64,000 bases of DNA from Monarcha castaneiventris obscurior. Taxonomy: Eukaryota > Chordata > Aves > Passeriformes > Monarchidae. The notes beneath the pieces were generated by a model. It saw nothing but the letters and a program-made list of their open reading frames with translations. It had not been told where the DNA came from and searched no databases. This document shows positions 22,601 through 35,000 of the stretch, in pieces. Each line of letters begins with the position of its first letter. Positions within the stretch are counted from its first letter, which is position 1. Made by a program: the position numbers and the translations under genes. The stretch spans positions 7,457,501-7,521,500 of the forward strand of contig JAMPIT010000493.1 in NCBI GenBank assembly GCA_026261815.1. The letters run 5' to 3'.

Positions 22601-25600
22601 GCTGTCACTAGGACAACGAAAGTTTGTTTGATGCTGCCAAGGAGCACAGAGCTGTCCAACAACAACTAAACCAGATCACATCAGTGGTTTACTCAAAAAT
22701 AGTCTCTGTGTGTTGAAGAGAAAGGCTACTGGACTAGTTAACACCAATATAATAATATTTTCTCTTTCAACCCACTGCATCTCCCTAGGAACACAAACAT
22801 GCCTAAAGGTAAAAGCATAACAGAGCAGGTCCAGCCTCATCCTGGGTCTGCTAAAGCATCACTGACAGGCAGACTCAAACCCCAGCACCAACCACACCAT
22901 CACTGGGCTACCTTGCCTTTAAATTACACCATTACCACAAAAATCTCTTCTCAAGTTTCTAACTCCACGCTGGAGTGGACTAGTCCTTGGAAGGCAGTAG
23001 AGAATTCAAAAAGAAGGTGGATTATTTGGGTTCTTTTAGAAAAAACTCAAGTCTAAAGGATTTTCACACAGGATATTTTACCTACCTTACACCATCGGAC
23101 TAAAATACCTCCAGGCTTTTCCACAAATTCCTCCAGCTGTACAGGTGGGCGAGATGCCACAGTTCCATGTCTGAATATTTGATTTTTCAATATAGTAAGG
23201 AGGCAGTCATCCAGCTGGGCAGATAAACAAGGCACATCAACCAAGGAGGGCACTTCTGGTAAGCTGAGAAAGGAAAGTTCGCTGTAATGAGAGGGGCCAG
23301 CCTCTACAAATTCATATTTCATCCATACTTGAAGCTGTGCAGATTTGCAAAGAGAGAACAGCTGCAGAAATAGGCACGTGCACTCCAAACTTAAAAGACT
23401 CAGAAAACATTGTGTTTTCAGCCCTAACCAGATGGCCTGTTTGTCAGTAAATACTCTGAAACAGAGGCTGTTCTATGGGGACTGGCTTCATCCTTCACAA
23501 ATAAACAGCCTTTATTTCCACAGAACATAGACAGTGAAAAGTGAACGTGACAGTGACAGTGAAAACTCCATTCTCTGAGTACCAGCCCCAATGACAGTCT
23601 GTGAAACAAACAGGGCAGCAGCACCTCAAATGAATCTTTTGAGGCAATGGAGTGGAAAGCTTTTGTTTCAAAGGAGAAAAGATCCTCTTCAAAGAAAGGC
23701 ACATGTGCCACTGCCTCAGATCACCTCAGAATGTTGGTGTCTTACCTATCTAGCTGAATGTGTAAAGCTTTTTTTGTAAAGTTGCAAAGTTTCTCATTCT
23801 GTGTTCCCACATCTCCATCGACTGCACTCTCTCCTGCAACCAAACAGTAAAGAGATTCCTAATGAGACAACGTCCACAGAAGGCATTCTTTGCTTCAAAG
23901 AATAACCAGTTCTGACATGAACAACCAATTAAATGTGAAGCATTCTCAGCACTTTTGCTAGTCTTAGCTAGAAAATACAATTACAGGTAACAATATAAAG
24001 CCTATCTAGCAACTTTTGAAGCTCTCAAAGCTACCTGTAGACACACCCATAACAAATGTAATAATTTGCCTCAGGTGTCAGACAGGAGCAGAACTGGGGT
24101 CAGATGATGCCAAAAATCAGGTTTATTAATCCCTTCCTCCACCAGCTTTAAATGAAGAGAGAAGCAAAGTACCTTCACTGATCAGAAAATAAAAAAGCAG
24201 GCACTTGAAAGCAAGAAATTATTTCAACCATTGTTCTCTTTGCTACAATCAAAATGGTACTATTGTTACAATGAAGGAAATAATCCATGCATTGAAGTGT
24301 GGAGATAAATACAAATATTTTCCTAAGCTTTCCATGTAAAGTAGCATCCCACACTTCACCTTACAGAGACATATACTCCAGTCTCCTGACTTCAGGGTAA
24401 TTTACAACTTCAGCAAGCTCAGTCCTTTTCCAAGCAGAGGATTACACACGTTACAAATCTCTGAAGGAAAGCACACGTCATAATTGGCAGCAGGAGATTT
24501 AATAACCATGGAGGCTTAACTACTTTCTGACTCAGCTGCAATGTGTGCTTGCCCTGCCCACAGCACTCGGTGATGCTCCTACTCAGAGCACCCAGGGGAT
24601 GGGAAGTGAATCAAGTCAGCTTTTCATGAGACCCCATAGAATTTCACACAAAACACAGGCAATCTTTGCCACCACCCCGACTCAGTAAGCTGAGACTTAA
24701 AATAAAACCAAAGTGAATACAAGCTGTCCCAGAGTTGTGGTCATTGAAAAAAACCCAACAAATTAATCCTTAAACACTGTCACTGCTCCTGTGAGCAGGA
24801 GGCACTGAGCTCCCAAGCCAGCACAAAGCTCAGGGCTGAGGAGGAATTGGGAGCTTCCCCACCCCTGGGACACGGCTCAATGTGCTTTAGGTCCCAGAAC
24901 TGAGCTCATGCTGAAAGAAAGTTACAGTAGAGACACGAGAACAATGCAAGGAAACTGCCAACACACTCATGGCTCAGACATGCTCCCAGTAGGTTCTCCA
25001 GCCTGAGGAAAACAGGCAAGAGTGACATTCCTTTCTGCCGATGTATTTAGCATCAGTAGGGTACAGTCTGGCCCTTACAGTAATATTCCACATGTGTGTT
25101 TTTGTCTGCCTCATCTTCAGACTTTTTAGAGAAATTTTCCCCATACAGTGGCCATTTCATTCCTCATGGTCCCCACCAACAGCAAACATAATCACACTTA
25201 GCAGGACAATCTGTTTATTTCAGCTGCTATTTCAGCAAGACAGAAATAACTTACTTCACCAAAATAGACATTTTGCTATGGTGGTACCCACAATGTGTTT
25301 TATTTCAAAGCAGCCTGACATACTTTTCTGTCTAGCCTGGAGAGGTACAGAATGTCTCTGCAGTGAAATAATTCCCAAATAAGTACTTCCTACCCTTTAG
25401 GAGAGGCTACACTGACATACATACACCCTAGGATCAGAGTGAAATGTTGAAATATGGATTTGTAGGAGATAATATTGATCAGCTCTTCACTACATCTACC
25501 CAATTCTTAACATTTAGTTTGAGATAAGTCCAAAATGAGCCAAACACACTGCTCGTAATTCCAGATTTTTAGCAGACCCACACTGGAAGGCAGAGTTAAG

Positions 25601-28484
25601 ACTCAGCACCAGGTCCTGCCTCACCTTCCCGGAGCAGATCATCAGCTGTGCTCACTCCGTGCTCTATCAGCTTCTGGCACTCATCCAGGGGCTTGATGCT
25701 CTCTTGCTCTATGACATCCACTTCCTGCAGCAGGGACATCAGTCGCTCGTCCAGAAGCTTCTTTAGGGTCCCTTTCAAATCGCTAAAATGCTGCTCAAGC
25801 ACATCTCTGGTCAATGTTGCACTTTCTTTGATCTGAATTCAGGTTAACAGGAAAGAAGGATTCAGGATAAAGGTAAAGGCCATACAGATCTTTTATTTTT
25901 CTGAAGCATCTCATCTGCATTTGCTGGAGTAAAGCTGCAAGTGAAGTCTGCTTTAAAAAATGACCACTGGCAGTTAAATTAGTGAAGTCATTTTTAGTAC
26001 ATGTACAGCAGGGAGGAAGGCAAAGAAACCAGCCTGGACAAGGGGAAGAGCATATTAACAAAGCAAAATACAAACTGGATTACAGGTGCTTCAATCAAGG
26101 AATTTTTCTTATCAAAAAAATCCAAATGCTTTGCAGATCTCCTCCCTGCTGCCCCTCAAAAAACCACCACTGCTGTAATCCTACTCAAAAGCACCTACCA
26201 TCATATACAGGTAATCCTCTGTGCAAACAAAAACCTATCAGACTTTTAGAAGACTATCTAGGAGCACTTTTCCAAGCCCTATCAGTTCACTGGATTTTTA
26301 AAAACCTCAGCTTTCTGTTTTGTTCAAACAGCCACCCTTGGTAAGAGGACAGGGAGAACAGCAAGTTTGTTTTGATTCCGGAAGAACCCGACCACAGAAG
26401 GTTCTACAAGCGTTTATTAAAATGTCTGAAAACTTGCTGAATCTGACTTTTAGGGAAGAAAGCACACTTGAACATCCCTGAGCTAAAGATGCAAAAATCA
26501 GAAGTAAACATCTCTTTGTGAACAACCTTTCTAAGTCACACACACAAAGAAATGCTGCAACATTTAAGGCTCACGGCCTTAAATGTAATTTCTAGATCTT
26601 TAGAAGTAGAGACAACCAACACAGGAAGTTCTCTGGTTAGGTAAAATAAATTTCCTCTTCAACTAATATTCATGAAGCTCTGCAGCTACCACACAGCTCT
26701 GTTTCTCTTTTCTTGTAATTTCAATGCTTGAGGAAAAAAAAAAAAAGGAACTATTTAGCTTTGTGAAGGGGTGGGGCAAAGGAAGGCAGAACAGTCACTT
26801 CTCCAAGCCCTTTACCTCCATTACAGGCAGATAGAAATTCAGCAGCTCAGCCTCAGGATTAGACACTCCTCATCATGCAAAAGAGGAGATGCAAGTCCCT
26901 GAACACACAGAGCTCTGTGCAGTTTGTGGAAAATCATGTCCCATTGGTCCAAAGGAAAAGGATGCAACGTAAGTGATCACAGTCCTGTCACATCAGCCCA
27001 CCAGTCCCCAAATAATAAAGCTGCCACTATATGAACCCCAGTCTAGCACACTCAGCACTCTGGGAACACAGGGAACTGTTGGATGTGCACAAAACAGCAA
27101 GTGGTCCTGAAGATGGAAAGAGAGAAAACATAAACACGCACACAGTAAAGAAATTCCCCCGAGAGGAAAAGGAAAGGTGAGCTAACTACACACTCACTGC
27201 ACAAAGGCTCATGGGCTGCCTCTCACTGCACTTGGAATTGCCAAGCAACACTTTGAGATGACAAGGTTTGGATTGAAGACAGCCATGAAAAATTCATTTT
27301 CTTAAGCAGCCTGTGGTTTCAATGCTGAGTAATTAAATGTCCAGTGATCACCCACATGCACTTGGGAGCAGGACACTCACCCAGCAGATTTACAGCAGGT
27401 TTCTACACTAATGGGATCTGCTTCAGAAAAACTAACAGGTCACCACAGAAACACTCCCTGAGTTTGGTTTTGTCTGGGTTTATATTTATCCGTTGCAGAG
27501 CTGAATCAAAGACAGCAAGACATCACTTCCAGTCTGCAAAACTCCAAATGCTGAGAGGCTGATGATGCCTGAGCAGAGGAGCCAGCCCTGCACTGTGGCT
27601 CTCCCTGCCCACACTTGCCTATCTCCTCCTGCATCTCCCGGCGGGTGGGTCACAGTCCCAGTGGAAACTCTCCCCTGGTTCCAGTGCACAGCTGCAGACA
27701 AACCAGCTAACCTGGAATGCTGGCAAGCCTCCTGCCTGACCCACGGAGTACGTGACCCAGCCACCGCGGTGCATGGGGACAGCAGCCTTCAGCGCAGCAC
27801 CCAAACCAGGGAGCAGCTTGCCCAGGCAGGTATCGGGCGCGAAGATGGGCATAACATTCCCTATTAAATCAGACTTAGCATCCCAGCTGCTTTGGAAAAC
27901 GTAGTTCCTTAAGATTTTACTCCCGCCTGGGAAACCTCCCTGTCATCGCAGAAAATGAGGCTCAGCTCAGTAACAGACTTCAGCTCGCACCCCTTTCCTC
28001 CGACATGTCCCACCTCTGCCCACTCCCACGCCCTCCGCCTCCGGCACCCACCGAGCCCACAGGCCGCTCCCAGGCCTCTCATCACTGCCCGATTCGGCGG
28101 CGCTCCCCCTCCTCCCCCTTCCCCACACCTGAGCCCCATCGCGGCTCTCCCGGCGGACAGGAGCCGCGGGCAAACCCCGGGCCCCGCGAGAGGAGCGGCC
28201 AGGGCCCGCCGCCGCCACGGAGGGGTCCCTGGCGCGGCCACCGCCGCCGGCCCCGCCTGAGGGCACCGGGCCGGCACCTCCCGCCCAGGGCTCCGGCCGC
28301 TCGTCCCGGGACGGCTCCGGAGAGCCCGTCCCGTCCCGTCCCGCTTCCCCACCTGCTCCCGCGCCTGGTGCAGCCCCCGCAGCCGCTGCTGCAGCTCCCG
28401 CCGGTAGCTCCGCGCCGCCTCAATGCTCTCCCGAGCCTCCTGCAAGAGGAGCCGCACCTCGGCCTCGGCGGCGGCGGCCTCCAT
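16653..28484 (-). CDS. CRLF3: CRLF3, cytokine receptor-like factor 3 (complete)
   Basis: Orphan cytokine-receptor-like protein. Family work links it to erythropoietin-type neuroprotection in insects and to platelet formation in mammals. Exons in transcript order: 28353-28484, 25625-25832, 23746-23833, 23086-23263, 21820-22042, 20330-20462, 17193-17305, 16653-16906 (TAG 16653-16655). Total 1329 nt, 442 aa, the same length as I recall for human. Residues 1-110 are a helical, coiled-coil-like region (LLLQEARESIEAARSYRREL). A fibronectin-III domain follows, ending in a WSXWS motif (WSPWS, about residues 260-264). The C-terminal part is a conserved beta-rich domain ending GWKVLVF. No transmembrane helix or signal peptide is visible. 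The start at 28484 is chosen because homology begins there, although the frame stays open upstream to 28613. Intron 6 uses a GC donor (AG|GCAAGT); the other introns are GT-AG. Confidence 0.97.
21098..21796 (+). mobile_element. Probable ERV LTR in CRLF3 intron 5, antisense to the gene
   Basis: The block starts TGTGGGAGAACAG and ends GAGCCCTACA, with imperfect inverted termini (TGTGGG/CCTACA). It has a CTCTTGC-rich pyrimidine tract (about 21490-21620), AATAAA at 21722-21727, and a U5-like tail. That layout is typical of passerine ERV LTRs. No convincing target-site duplication was found, so the edges are less certain. The right edge is 17 bp from the last intronic base before the exon-5 donor (exon boundary 21820). 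Confidence 0.55.
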
Positions 28485-29092
28485 GGGCAGCCGCGGCGGC
28501 AGCGAGGCGGCGGCGGGGCGGGGCGGGCGGACCTCGCCCCCGGAAGGGCCGCGCATCCGCGGGGCGGGGCGGGAAGCGCGGCGGGAGCGGGAGGGGGGGC
28601 GGCCCCGGGGCACGGACCGGCGGCCGCTGACGTCAGCGATGTGTGACGTCAGCGATGTGTGACGTCAGCGGCGGGCAGGGCACGCGCTCCCCGCGTGACG
28701 TCACGGCCGCGGCGCGAAAACCCGACTGACGCCGCCGGAGGCGGGGGGGGAGCAGAAGGGGGCGTGGCCCCGGCGGGGAAGGGGCGGGGCGAGCGGGCCC
28801 CGGATCGCCTGCGTCACGTGACCGGGACAGGCGGGCGGCCGTTGGGCAGCGCGCGCCGGTCACGTGGGAGCGGCCAGAGGCCCCGCCCCCCGCCTTCCGC
28901 GCGGAGGATCCGAATCTGGTCCCGCGCGCGCTTTTACCGCCCGCCCGGAGCGCGCGCCCGCCCGGCGCTGCCAGCGGGGCCATGGCGGCGGCGCGCGCCC
29001 CCCGCCCCTGAGGGCGCTGCCCGGGCCCAGCGCTTCGCTCTGCCCCCGCCCCGAGCCACCCGGGAGGGCTCCGCGCCCGCAGCAGCCGGGGC
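28485..29092. promoter_or_regulatory. Bidirectional CpG-island promoter of CRLF3 and ATAD5
   Basis: Only 608 bp separate the two divergent start codons, and the sequence is very GC- and CpG-rich. The island extends into both first introns (roughly 28000-29520). Visible sites: four full CRE palindromes TGACGTCA at 28628-28635, 28644-28651, 28660-28667 and 28696-28703; an E2F-type site GGCGCGAAAA at 28711-28720; CACGTG boxes GTCACGTGAC at 28813-28822 and GTCACGTGGG at 28859-28868; and several GGGGCGGGG boxes. No TATA box is seen. An E2F site fits the S-phase role of ATAD5. Which gene uses which site is inference. Confidence 0.85.
28982..29011 (+). CDS. Upstream ORF in the ATAD5 leader
   Basis: A nine-codon ORF (MAAARAPRP, then TGA) begins with a strong initiation context (GGCCATGG), better than that of the main ATG (GGGGCATGG). 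It ends 81 bp before the ATAD5 start. If the transcript begins upstream of 28982, it should reduce or regulate ATAD5 translation. Whether the leader includes it depends on the unmapped start site. Confidence 0.4.
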   Translation: MAAARAPRP

Positions 29093-32000
29093 ATGGTGGG
29101 CAGGGTCACCGTGGCCGCGGCGGCCGCCTCCCCGCTCCTCCCCGGGAACGACGGCGACGTTCAGGTGGGGACGCGGGCCTGGGGTCGAGCTGTGAGGGTG
29201 GAGAGGGGGGGTGCGGCTGACGGGCGGCGCCCCTTTGGCGTTCGCCGCCCTTGGGGATCGTGCCCTTTGGCAATCGCTCCCTTTGGCGCTCGCCCCCTCG
29301 GCGCTCGCCCCTGCCCCGGCCCGCCCGGTGTAACCGGGGGAGGTGTGAGGTGCCGCCCGCCCCCGGCCCACCCGGTGTAACCGGGGGAGGTGTGAGGTGC
29401 CGCCCGCCCCCGGCCCGCCCGGTGTAACCGGGGGAGGTGTGAGGTGCCGCCCGCCCCCGGCCCGCGCTCCAGGGCGCTGTTGACGGTCGGCGCAGCCCCG
29501 CGGGCCGGGCTGTCATTAAACGCTTTCGAAGGGCTTTGGGAAAAGGGGTTTTCTGATTCACAGGGTGTGATTTCAGAGGAGTTCAGTTTCTAGTAAACCA
29601 GGAATTATAAAAGTCTTTATGAACCAAAGTCTTTCTTGGAGCTGGAGAAGTAAATGCTCTTTTATGGTTTGAATCATTATACGAGATAAGAGTTCTCTTG
29701 TGTTCATTTTCTTTAAGTACCCTTAAAGATACAGTGTTTTCTTAAGATACGTCAGATCTTTGCAGTAGGGTCAGACCTTTTTAAGCAATGTTAGAATTCC
29801 CTCTTAAATGCTCAACAGATGCTCTGGGGAATACGTCAAGGTCGATCATCTGAATTGAACTAGACTTTCCGACTTTCAGTATTGTGAAATCTCTGCAAAA
29901 TTGTTCTGAAGACCTTGTGGTCCCTTTCAGTTTTGACCATCTCAAGGTTTCAGAACAGAATTTTTATTTATTTGAAACAGCAGAACCTTTATTTCAGGCT
30001 TAGATGGCCTTTGAAAACATGGAGATAAAGTTGATGTGTGCACAGTCTGAGCACATTAACATGAATTTTTGTTTTCTGAAAAAGTACTATATAAGTCATC
30101 TTAAGCTTTTTTTAAACTAAGATTCATGTTGTACCTTTTACAGCCATGCAAGAAGCGGCGAGAGGAAGACGCTTCTGTAAAAACAATCACAACGTATTTT
30201 TCACCATTAGCAAAACCAGTGGATAAAGCATTGTCATCACCAAAATCCAACAATATCTTGGATTATTTTAAAAAGACATCTACAACTGAGAATGCTGCAT
30301 TTCCAGTTGGAGCTGGAGAAAGTAAAAAGCTGTTGGATGCTGATGACAGAGAGTGTAAATCATCTTTCAAGCCAACTTTAAAGCGAAAGAGAAAAGGGAA
30401 GAAAGTTAATTTAAATAATATGCTAAAAGAAATGAAAGAACCTGAGCATGACCATGAAATAGAAATTAGTAGTGATGACAGCAGAATAGCTACAGGACTG
30501 CAACGAGACAGTAATGACTTTATTGCTTCTTGTGCTCTAGTGGACCAAAAATGTGCAAGAGAATCAGCAGAAGATAATGTACAAAGAGAGAACTTCCCAA
30601 ATGTTGTCCCCTCCAGTAAAAATGCAAAAAACTTTGGTTGTGAAACAAAGGGATCAAAAAATAGGGTAAGAAAATCAAGGAAAAGGAAGCACAAAGTAAA
30701 TATTGATTTGTCTGAAAGCTCTTCATCAGAAAACCAGATGATTGAAACATGTAAAAAGGAAACTGAAGAGAAGACAAATACAGTAGCAGAGTGCGGTGAT
30801 GCTATTGGTGATTCCAGTTTTGAGGCTGATATGGATGATGGGACATCCCAGGTAAATAATTGTATAATAACAGTGTCATTCGAAGACTTCTTGAGAAGTC
30901 AGGGAGAAAATAATGTTGAAGAAGACACAAAGCCAGCAATGGACACTTCTGGTACAGCAAATGAAATGGACAAAAGTGATAGTGTTAGTGACCCAGAAAA
31001 GTGTGAGGAGTCTCAACAGCTGCCACTCCGAACAGTGACTGTCCTTGCACAAGTTCACTCCATTCCCCACAAATTACCTCCATTAAATAAGGAGCAAAAA
31101 GGCTCTAGGAAAATAGCTTCCATTTTTTTGAAGCAGAAGGGATGTGTAGGGGAAAAAGAAAGCAGCCCACCCCTCTTGGACAGTGAGCAAACTGAACAGG
31201 TGACTCAGAAAAGAAAATCCAATGTAGTTATTGAGGAAGAAGAATTGGAGCTGGCTGTGCTGGAGACTGCAGGATCAGATTCTCTGAAGCCAAAATGTAC
31301 TCTGGAAGAAAAGCATCAGTTTATGAAGGCTTTTAGACAACCAACAGCAGATGTAACAAAAAGTGGAGTTAAAAAGGCACCTGGAAAACAAAAGCAAGCT
31401 GCTGCAAAGTCTTCAAAAGAAAAAGAAGGATCTGAAGATGTCACTCCTTCAAATAAAGGATTAGAAAGTGGGATACGAGAAGATTATGTGGACAAATACA
31501 CACATTCGAAACCTAAAAGCAACAGAACCAAACCCAGAAGATCTAGGAAGGTTCAGAAAAAAGGAAACAGAAGGAAGAAGGCTTCAGAAACTAAGGAAAC
31601 TGATGTCTCAAACACTAGCAATTATAATGGAGAAGAGGATTCAGGTGCTAATGTTACTACTGTGGAAAACACCTTAGATGTAATAATTCCATCAAGTCCA
31701 AAAGTGAGTGAGTTAAGGAGGAGTTTAAGGCAGCAGAAAACCAAAACATCAACAAATGTTACACCTAAAAAGCCCGGGGCTAGAAGTGCCTGTTCTGCAG
31801 ATGAATTAGGTGGCTGCCCATTAGAGACTTCCACCCCAAAAGCACACAGGCAATCCTGCAAAAAAAGCAACATGTACAGAGCTGAGGTGATCACTGTGCC
31901 CTTTGATGGAAACAGCCCAATAAGGTAAACATTTTAGAGTATATTCTACCTTTTTGCCTATTAACTGTATACAAATATTTTCAAAATAAGGCATAATTAT

Positions 32001-35000
32001 AAATGGATTTTATACCAAAATTGCATGGATACTGATCATGGTGGGTAAAAATTGAGGAGAACTAAAGCTGACTATAAATGTGTTTGCACTAAAGACATCC
32101 AAAAAACCCTCAACCAAGCAACCAAACAACAAAAAAACCTCAACCACCAGTTTGGGGGTTGCTTCTGTTTACAGCACTGTATTTTTAAAGGCTTTTGAAA
32201 ATTATTTTGAGAGTAACATTCCCCTTTATTAAACAGTAATAATTTCATAATACTTTTTTCCCTAATTAGAATGAGGTTTACACGTATCAAAGCAGCTACA
32301 AAATCGAATAAAGTTGAAGCAATGAGAAATGGAGAGTCTCGCTCCAAAAACACAAAGGTAATTTATGTAACCATTGGTGTCAGTCTTTTGTCATTTCCTA
32401 AATGGGTATAATTGTTGTCTATTCAGTATTGTGTAATAGTCTAATGTAATGTAATGTAATGTATGACAGTTCCCAGCTGCCCAGTGGAAAGGGAATATTA
32501 CTCTGATTTATGATATAATTCGAGATAATTTCGTGTACTTTAGATTTTAAAACATGTTTTATTAGTAAAAATCCACCTTTCATGACAGAAAAATCCCATA
32601 AAATAGCATGCTCCTGTGCTGCACATTCTCAGGATGGGATATAGAAACCACTGGACATGGCACTTTGTGCCATGGTTTACTTGACAAGATGGTGATTCGT
32701 CAGAGGTTGGACTTGATGATCTCAGAGGTCTTTTCCATCCTAAATGATCCAGTGATTTGTGGTAGTGTTTGGGCACAGCAGAACAGCTGAGGCTTAAGAA
32801 TGTCACTGCCCATATTTTATTTGTTCCATGGACAAATTGAGGATCCACTTGCAGGGCTCTCACTCCCTTTTGAAAACTGTTGCTATCATATTGGTTTGCT
32901 TCTCCTTTCAATTATTTCATTTTCTTTTTGATACCAATGAAATTTTGCAACAATTACATATGAACAATTACATATGAAAGTGAAAAACTATATTTATATG
33001 CAAAGTACTTAGTGAAGATAGCACTATTGTTATTTCAGTTCTTTTGTTCTTTGTGAACAGATAAATTCCACTTCTAAAAACATATCCAAAGCAAAGCAGC
33101 TGATTGAAAAAGCAAAGGCTATACAGCATAACAGATCAAAAGTGAATGAAGACTCAGCTCCTGTGAGGCGCTCGTCTCGACAGCGAGCTCTTGCTGAGAA
33201 GAAAAAATTAGAAGAAAGTGATGTAAGGCTATGCTGGGGGGGGAGGGGGAATATTTTGATATATTTGTGATTGATTTAAGCTACACAAATGATTCCTACT
33301 TGATTCTTTACAAGAACTGTTTGTAAGCTAAGGTAGATATCTGCAATGTATTGTTAATAAAGGAGGAAAAGTTGTGTTTCTTTTCTTATTTGGTTTGCTT
33401 TCCTTCTAGGAATCAGTAATAATTCTAGATTCAAGCATGGATAGTGTCACTACTACAGAGCAGAGCGTGAAGGAAAAGAAACTTCGGAGCTTAAATGATG
33501 TTTTGGGGAAGAAGTCTAAAAACTTGAAGGTTGCAAAGAACTCCAGTGGTAATGGGGTTTTACTGAATGTGTTTATTTTTTATTACAGAAACATTTAATA
33601 TTTTTGACTATTGTAACTTTTTTTACAAAGCTGCCTTTTTGCAATATATTCATATTTTCTTCTGATTTACCTGAATTAATTGTGCAGAGGTTATTTACAT
33701 GTGTTGTTTTGATTTTTCTTCATTCAGGGAAAACGATTTGTTTGAAAAACTGTCAATAGTATACCATGTTTTGTTGCCTCTCCTTTTTTCTCCTAATTTT
33801 AGAAAATAACATCTATACTGAGGAAATAATTAGAAGTAAAGCTATAATGAATTTTATTAAAATACTCAACTTTCCCTTAAGAGAAAGAGATTCCCTGATG
33901 TTAAATGGAACATACAGGTAGTGAACACAGAAGCAAGGTTAGAATCTTGTATCAGTGCTAATCTAATAAATTTTTTTTACCTTTTTAAAGGGAAACTGAG
34001 ATATCCACCTTCCTGCCTAGGCAAAAATGCTCAAAACTCTGCAGGTGAACCGATCATGATCTTTGATGAAAGCAGGTCAGTTGTCAAGTGTGCAGCTGCT
34101 TAAAAATCAAGATATGTTTCAAGGTTACTTTACCATTCTCTCATTTGACAGATTTAAGTACACTTACTGACGTGCTATAAATATTCATGACTTTTATACT
34201 GATAAGTATTTTAATCTGCTTGCAAAATTTTAGGGCTGTCTTGGAGAGTTCCTCAACCATTTTAGAGCCATATTAGATGTCTGGAAATGTAGCTGATGAC
34301 TGATTAAAAAGAGGTCTCTAATTGCATATTAAAATACAAAACCAAAGAGAATTTTTTTAGATTAAAGTTTTTAACACAAAACTGAGAATTAAATTCAAAC
34401 TAATTACATTAAAATAAATTTTAGCAGTTCTAACAGACTATTTTTAACTCACATGGAAGAGAATGTGATTAAATTCAGCCTTGCATAGCTGGAAGTTCTA
34501 ATAATTTTTTTTTTCTATTTTCATTAAAGCCAAGATGCGTCTGAAAATTCTCAAGATGATGATCAGTTCAGAGCAAAACGTGAATTCCTGAAGAGTGGAT
34601 TGCCAGAATCACTGAAAAGGCAGATTGCAAAGAAAGCAGCAGCAATGGAAGCATACTCTCTTGCAAGTTCCTGTTTTAAGACTGTTGTCCATGTACAGCA
34701 GAAGGATGACTGTAAGCTTTTTTTAAGCTTTTGGGTTTTGTTTAAATGTATGTACTAATTTGAGGAATTTGTGCAGAAAAGAAAAAAAACTTGAACAGCT
34801 TAGGACTGGAATAGGTGGGAGTTTCCTCTTGTTTTGTGTCTCAGTAAGAAAACAAAACTTAGAAGCTTCCAGTGAGATGTTTTGAATACGAAATGTACAA
34901 ATTAAATTGATGCTAAAGTAGTCTATACATACATGGGTAAAGATGCAAAATTCTTAATATTTAGTCAGAATAAGTTGATCTGTTAAGTTCCAGTTTGGAG

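Noticed and set aside
27909..28613. Long ORFs on both strands over the CRLF3/ATAD5 CpG island
   Set aside because: Only 28353-28484 on the minus strand matches CRLF3. The rest is open because GC-rich sequence has few stops.
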